Source of the DNA: Pteria penguin
Lineage: Eukaryota > Mollusca > Bivalvia > Pterioida > Pteriidae
DNA: 64,000 nt
Assembly (NCBI GenBank): GCA_035048485.1
Contig: CM068583.1
Location: 19,505,341 to 19,569,340 of the forward strand
Direction of reading: 5' to 3'
Shown piece by piece: positions 59,623-64,000 of the stretch. Both the position numbers and the translations under genes were made by a program. The notes beneath the pieces are model-generated. The model worked only from the letters and a program-made list of their open reading frames with translations. It was not told the DNA's origin and made no database searches. The first letter of the stretch is position 1. Every line of letters begins with the position of its first letter.

Positions 59623-61365
59623 TGTGTAATCACACTACGGGAATTTAATTGACATATTCAATAGAGGGGCACACCAACAAACCTACCGGTATTATTAATA
59701 TAATTCTAGTGTCATGTATACAGCAGACTGTAGTTAAATGTTATAGAAAGGAATTTCTGTATAAACAACATTATGTAACGCATTGTTTTAACTGATGACA
59801 GTTCATGAGTTTGACAGTTTCAAATGAAATTAACAGATTTATGTAGATCTAGTATGAAATAATCATACATGATTCATGAAATAATGAAATAAAGAAAAGC
59901 TTTACCTTTGGCTTTGGTCTTGCACTTGCAGGAACAAATTAGCTCTTACAGTTCGAACTGAAATATTAGTATTATCATTACCTTTTACATTATCATTTGC
60001 CCATTCACATCATCGCACTCTGACTCTCATACTCTCCATGTGAGAATTTTGTTTTCGTTTATTTTCATTTCATCGCTTCCAAAAATAAATTAACAAACCG
60101 AGATCGACGTCACATTTTCCGGATACGGATCGACCTCGTTTTGATGGTATATTTTTGGATGCGTCAATTACACTACTACAAAGTCGCGTCTTTAGTCCAT
60201 AATAATTAAATAACTTTGATTTTTTCGAAACCTAAAGAGGAACATTCATGTAAGTTGGAAAGTAAGGCTATCATGGACGTCTTTGGAACATGGGAAAACC
60301 CAGAGACATACAATGTGTCTCTGGAAAAAAATATCCAGCCAAATTTGGAAAGATATCTCGTATCTCACGCTGTCTTCTTTGTTTGATTGATGGCTAATAT
60401 TAATTTCGTGAATCAGCCGGACATCTCTTCACAGTGATACTCAAAGCTAAAAAATGTGCGGGGAGTCCAGACCAGGGTAAAATATCAAATATGTTCCTGG
60501 AGACCTTAAAAGTAACTTGGGACAGAACGGAGGCTGACACATGAAGAACAAGGGTCATCCCTCCTTGTCTTTAGCCCTGCTCTGTCCTAAAATGCTTTTT
60601 AGATCATCAGAAACTTACTGAGGGAGGGGATGGGTGGGTGGGTGTTGTCACAGTGCAGAGGCATGTACGTGTCCCACTCCTTTCGGTGTACGTTTTCACA
60701 TGTTTTTCGACATAAAATCATAAAAGCAAGGCTTTCTGCTTATTTTTTGACAGTATTTACTAAAAAAAAAATACTTTGAATTTCAAATTTTACACCAGAT
60801 TTCAGCTCCACCAACGTATGATCGGTAAGTATGGCACCTTAATCTTCTCAGGTTGGGAAGTCCCTTCTTTGAGTAAGGAGCACCCACAGCAAAATCCTAT
60901 TGTGATTTAAGATATAAAATCTACAAGCTTGTTGGTAATTAACGATTTGAACAGAGAATCCCTATCATAAAATAACTGGCGACAGTCTGACCCTTTATAT
61001 TTACATATTGTCCGTTATAAAAAGGCGTTATGGTTAATTAAGAATTCAGTTTCAAACTTATAATCAAGTTATAATCTTACTATTCGTTATTAAGAACTTA
61101 GATTTGTACAAAAATGTCCACAACCTTTTAAAAACTACAGTAGCGATATTTACAATATTTAAACCGTAACCACAGTAAAAGTTCATTCTACTTTATAGCT
61201 GGGGAAAAATGTATGATATTTACATGTCACTTTATGAGCTTTATTCTGTTTTCAATATTGTCTAACTATTTATATTAATTTTTTTAGTAGATCTGACCTG
61301 GGGTATCGCATAAATGTAGTTTCTGGCTGACTCCTCCATTTACAGGTACCAGTCCACTATTTCTT
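59623..61365. other. Intergenic, possible unassigned first exon
   Basis: A 38-codon plus-strand frame at 60273-60386 (MDVFGTWENPETYNV...) has protein-like composition and lies after an AT-rich stretch with two CG-containing segments. It might be the first exon of a gene continuing to the right, but no matching exon was found. Otherwise nothing recognised. Confidence 0.25.
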
Positions 61366-61369
61366 GCCC

Positions 61370-62260
61370 TTTTTTGGTCCGATGCCATCCATGTAATATA
61401 TGCAGTCTGTGACTAGCTGGGTGAACTGTTCATCATCGTCAGTAGCACTGGACATGGGTTCCTGGTTTCCTTCTGGCTTTTCTTGTAACAGTCTTTATTT
61501 TTCCTTGTATGGTCCCCTCTTTGTTTCCCACACTTGGCATTTTGCTATGAAGTGCGTTTCATCTTCTGGCTCTCTTTTACACAGCAGGCATTGTTGTTGG
61601 CTTTGCCTCTTGTTTCTTGTCTGGATACACCCGAGACTATATGTCCCTGTCATCAGTTTCATTTTCATGGCCGTTTTTCTGGTCTCCGTTGGACTGTGCT
61701 TTGCAGATGCCGACACTAGATGTGGTTGCCCAGGCACTATAATTTGTCAACTGCTAGGAACCTTAAGGACGATTTTGTCTCCGCCTTTTCCACCAGTTTG
61801 CTGGGCCAGTAGCTGGTCATTGCCATTTTTTTACACCCCGTTTTCAGTATATTTTTCTTCTTTGTTGTTTCTAATATCTCTACTGCTGACGGTAAGTTGT
61901 ACTTTTGGACTACTAGTATTTGACTGATCGTGATAAACCAGTTGTTACTTGTATCGTCTTTCATAAGCAGTTGTAGTTTTGCTATCTCACGTCCCACCAT
62001 GTCTTTGTTGGTTGCCATACCAAGGAATGTAGAGAAATATCTTTTGTCGATCTGTCGCTCTAGTAGATACACTCCTGATGTTGCAGTATTTTCCAGTAGG
62101 GATTGTAACTTTTTAATATCTTTTTTTCTGTAATTCTAACTGGTCTAGACCTTCCTTCCTTCCGTGCATCGAGGAACTCTATTCCGTGGAGCATTCTTGA
62201 GATGATGAATGTGTTTCATAATGAGGTAACGGTTATTGGCGATATCCCATTTTTGCCATA
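61370..62260 (-). pseudogene. LINE 3' end, frameshifted
   Basis: Minus-strand translation, in three frames that join: ISRMLHGIEFLDARKEGRSR near 62215, then LQSLLENTATSGVYLLERQI through the 62072-61737 frame to LRFLAVDKL, then IVPGQPHLVSASAKHSP and the zinc-knuckle-like C-x2-C-x10-H-x4-C segment (CLLCKREPEDETHFIAKC near 61590), ending MDGIGPKKGKK near 61370. This order, a reverse-transcriptase tail followed by a Cys/His cluster, is typical of the C-terminus of non-LTR elements. Two frameshifts (near 62115 in an A run, and near 61740) make it non-functional. Confidence 0.75.
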
Positions 62261-63625
62261 TATCCCAGGATATTTTCTTTTTTATTACTGAAAAAGAACA
62301 ATGATTCATTTGCCAATGCAGAAAGTCGTCTATACTCTTTTAAAAGTAACCAACAGAGTTCGCGAGAAGTGTGTTCTGCACATATATACTATATAGACCG
62401 AAAGCAGTTACGTATGTAGCCAAAATGTCATTTCACTTCATTTAATGACGAATCTAATGAAATGTTTTATTTGTGACGGTAAAACTTCCTGTAAATTCTA
62501 CCAAATCAACTATACTGAGCAATTCCATGAAAATTTTAAACTACCCTTCCAAAATTCCGCTCATGACAGCTATCAATTTCAAACGCGCATCGGAAAGTGG
62601 ACTACGTTGCTCTAAGGTTCTTTATCTTTTGATAATTTCAACCGCATCAGCCCGAGCGCAATGTTAAACCAAATTGGCTACACAAGTTATGACATTAAAT
62701 TTATTCGAATTTATAGCTGGATAGATATTATGTTCGTCATTGGTGAACACTCAGTCTGATTAGCATGATAATTGTCCAAGTTTGATACTGTAACAGTCAG
62801 TGGTCACACAGAAGCCTATCATCCAGTCTAAGAGCTGTCAGGACGCACCAAGTGCTAATTCCCAGGTCATACGAATCTATGATCGATCACTCCTGATTGT
62901 AAACATTACAATATTGCTTTAGTCAGTTGCGTAGCTACCTTATATGTGTGCATGCTAGCTCCACCATATACAAAATAAAAAAAACCCAACCCCTCCCCCC
63001 AAAAAAACCCACACATTTCGCTAAGTTACTCAGGGTCGCGATAATTTTGGATTTCGCTGCATACAAAGACTTCCACATAGATTCATTCAACATAGGTTTG
63101 GTACTGTTGAATTTAAGAGGTTTGTCATCAGAGTGTCTTTGTGAAATGGTTTAAAATCTAACCCTCATCATTACTAAAAATGTTGAAGACAAAATATTCA
63201 TATTTTTACAGAATAAAACATACTTTTTATGAATCATTATAATTCTATAGTTCAGGGTCTAAAAGCCAGGAAATGGCTTCTAGTGCCCTCTAAATGTAAA
63301 ACTTTTCTGGGGGTATACCTTCGGACCCATCTACACAGGCTGAGGCGCATACGGCTCTCGCCTCGAACCTTAAAGCATACACATTTTTAGCTTAGCTACG
63401 CCACTGTTAGTAGTAACCGATGAGTATACCACAATCAAACAAAGTCTACTATGATGATGTATATAATGTCCATGTATCTTTTGGTCAGTGTCTTGGTATA
63501 GTTTTCTCCCTTGATGCTCATTAGTGTGATCCGGTGGCAATGTCCTTTTTGAGACTTCATTAACCCGACCATTCTTTGGAAGTACAAATAAATTTGTAGG
63601 GATAATTATTTCACACTTTTTTGTC
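62261..63625. other. Intergenic
   Basis: No gene recognised. GGGGGTATACCTTCGGACCC at about 63309-63328 looks like part of a dispersed repeat. Short frames at 62473, 62927 and 63370 are unsupported. Confidence 0.4.
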
Positions 63626-63663
63626 TTAAATTTGTACGTTATATTAGCCTGTAACAAGCGGAG

Positions 63664-63750
63664 GGAAAAGATGTGGCCGGACCCGGGGATCGAACCCAGA
63701 ACCTTCCACTATCGAGACGGTACTCTCACCGTTGAGCTATCCGGGCCGAT
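63664..63750 (-). mobile_element. tRNA-like SINE head
   Basis: Minus strand: GCCCGGATAGCTCAACGGTG (A box TAGCTCAACGG) and TCTGGGTTCGATCCCCGGGT (B box GGTTCGATCCC), with acceptor-like ends GCCCGGA / TCCGGCC pairing at 6 of 7 positions. The anticodon stem does not close well, so I call it a SINE head, not a tRNA gene. Related pieces lie at 51880-52180. Confidence 0.55.
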
Positions 63751-64000
63751 ACTATTCCGTCACACTCCTCCTCGCCAGAGGTTTTTAATCCTGGAAACCG
63801 AAACACACAATAACAAAATATTGTAACCCTCACAGTGCACCTTCAACTCATGAGGGCTGGCCATGGCCATCGCCAAAGTGCTGCAAACTTATATCTTCGT
63901 TTTGATTTAGTTGAAAGTGAACAACTGTATACTGCCTCAGACATATGCAACTTTTATCCATTTAGTTGATAGGACACTCAATTTAAGACATTTGAAAATG

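Noticed and set aside
63664..63750. Functional tRNA gene on the minus strand
   Set aside because: One acceptor mismatch and no convincing anticodon stem; similar heads occur in degraded repeats at 51.9-52.2 kb.

Overview
The window is eukaryotic nuclear DNA from an animal, most likely a bivalve mollusc. The evidence is introns with GT/AG borders, a high AT content, many tRNA-derived SINEs with target-site duplications, decayed LINE, mariner and MULE-like elements, long minisatellites, and repeat ends I associate with bivalve genomes. The species cannot be named from the sequence. There are no bacterial operons and no CRISPR array.

Four protein genes can be reconstructed, all on the minus strand. 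(1) and (2) are a tandem pair of paralogues of unknown function (755-3368 and 8771-11412). Each has four exons, a start codon split by intron 1, an N-terminal coiled coil and a long charged, disordered tail. They lie in two duplicated blocks of about 4.5 kb (about 296-4915 and 8341-12845), and each block carries the same decayed mariner element upstream of the gene. (3) A deoxycytidylate (dCMP) deaminase gene spans 21962-25907. Three coding exons are clear and the last exon was not found. (4) A complete or nearly complete orthologue of human C5orf34 spans 41827-53938. Eleven exons were traced; one junction near the 3' end is unresolved.

The rest is repeat-rich. Two extra copies of the promoter and first exon of the tandem genes lie at about 14.68-14.83 kb and 18.18-18.38 kb without recognisable downstream exons. 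Two minisatellites (units about 62 and 69 bp) fill the dCMP deaminase intron 1. The stretch 26-41 kb holds homopolymer tracts (88 G, about 150 nearly pure C), a MULE-like transposase remnant, a LINE reverse-transcriptase remnant and several tandem repeats. The C5orf34 introns hold SINEs and a 519-bp inverted-repeat element. The right end (54-64 kb) holds two long non-coding repeat elements, a perfect-stem hairpin, a frameshifted LINE 3' end and another tRNA-like SINE head.

The most unusual structure is the 0.3-18.4 kb region: four copies of one CRE-containing promoter/first-exon module serving two intact genes. No sign of a new defence or metabolic system was found.
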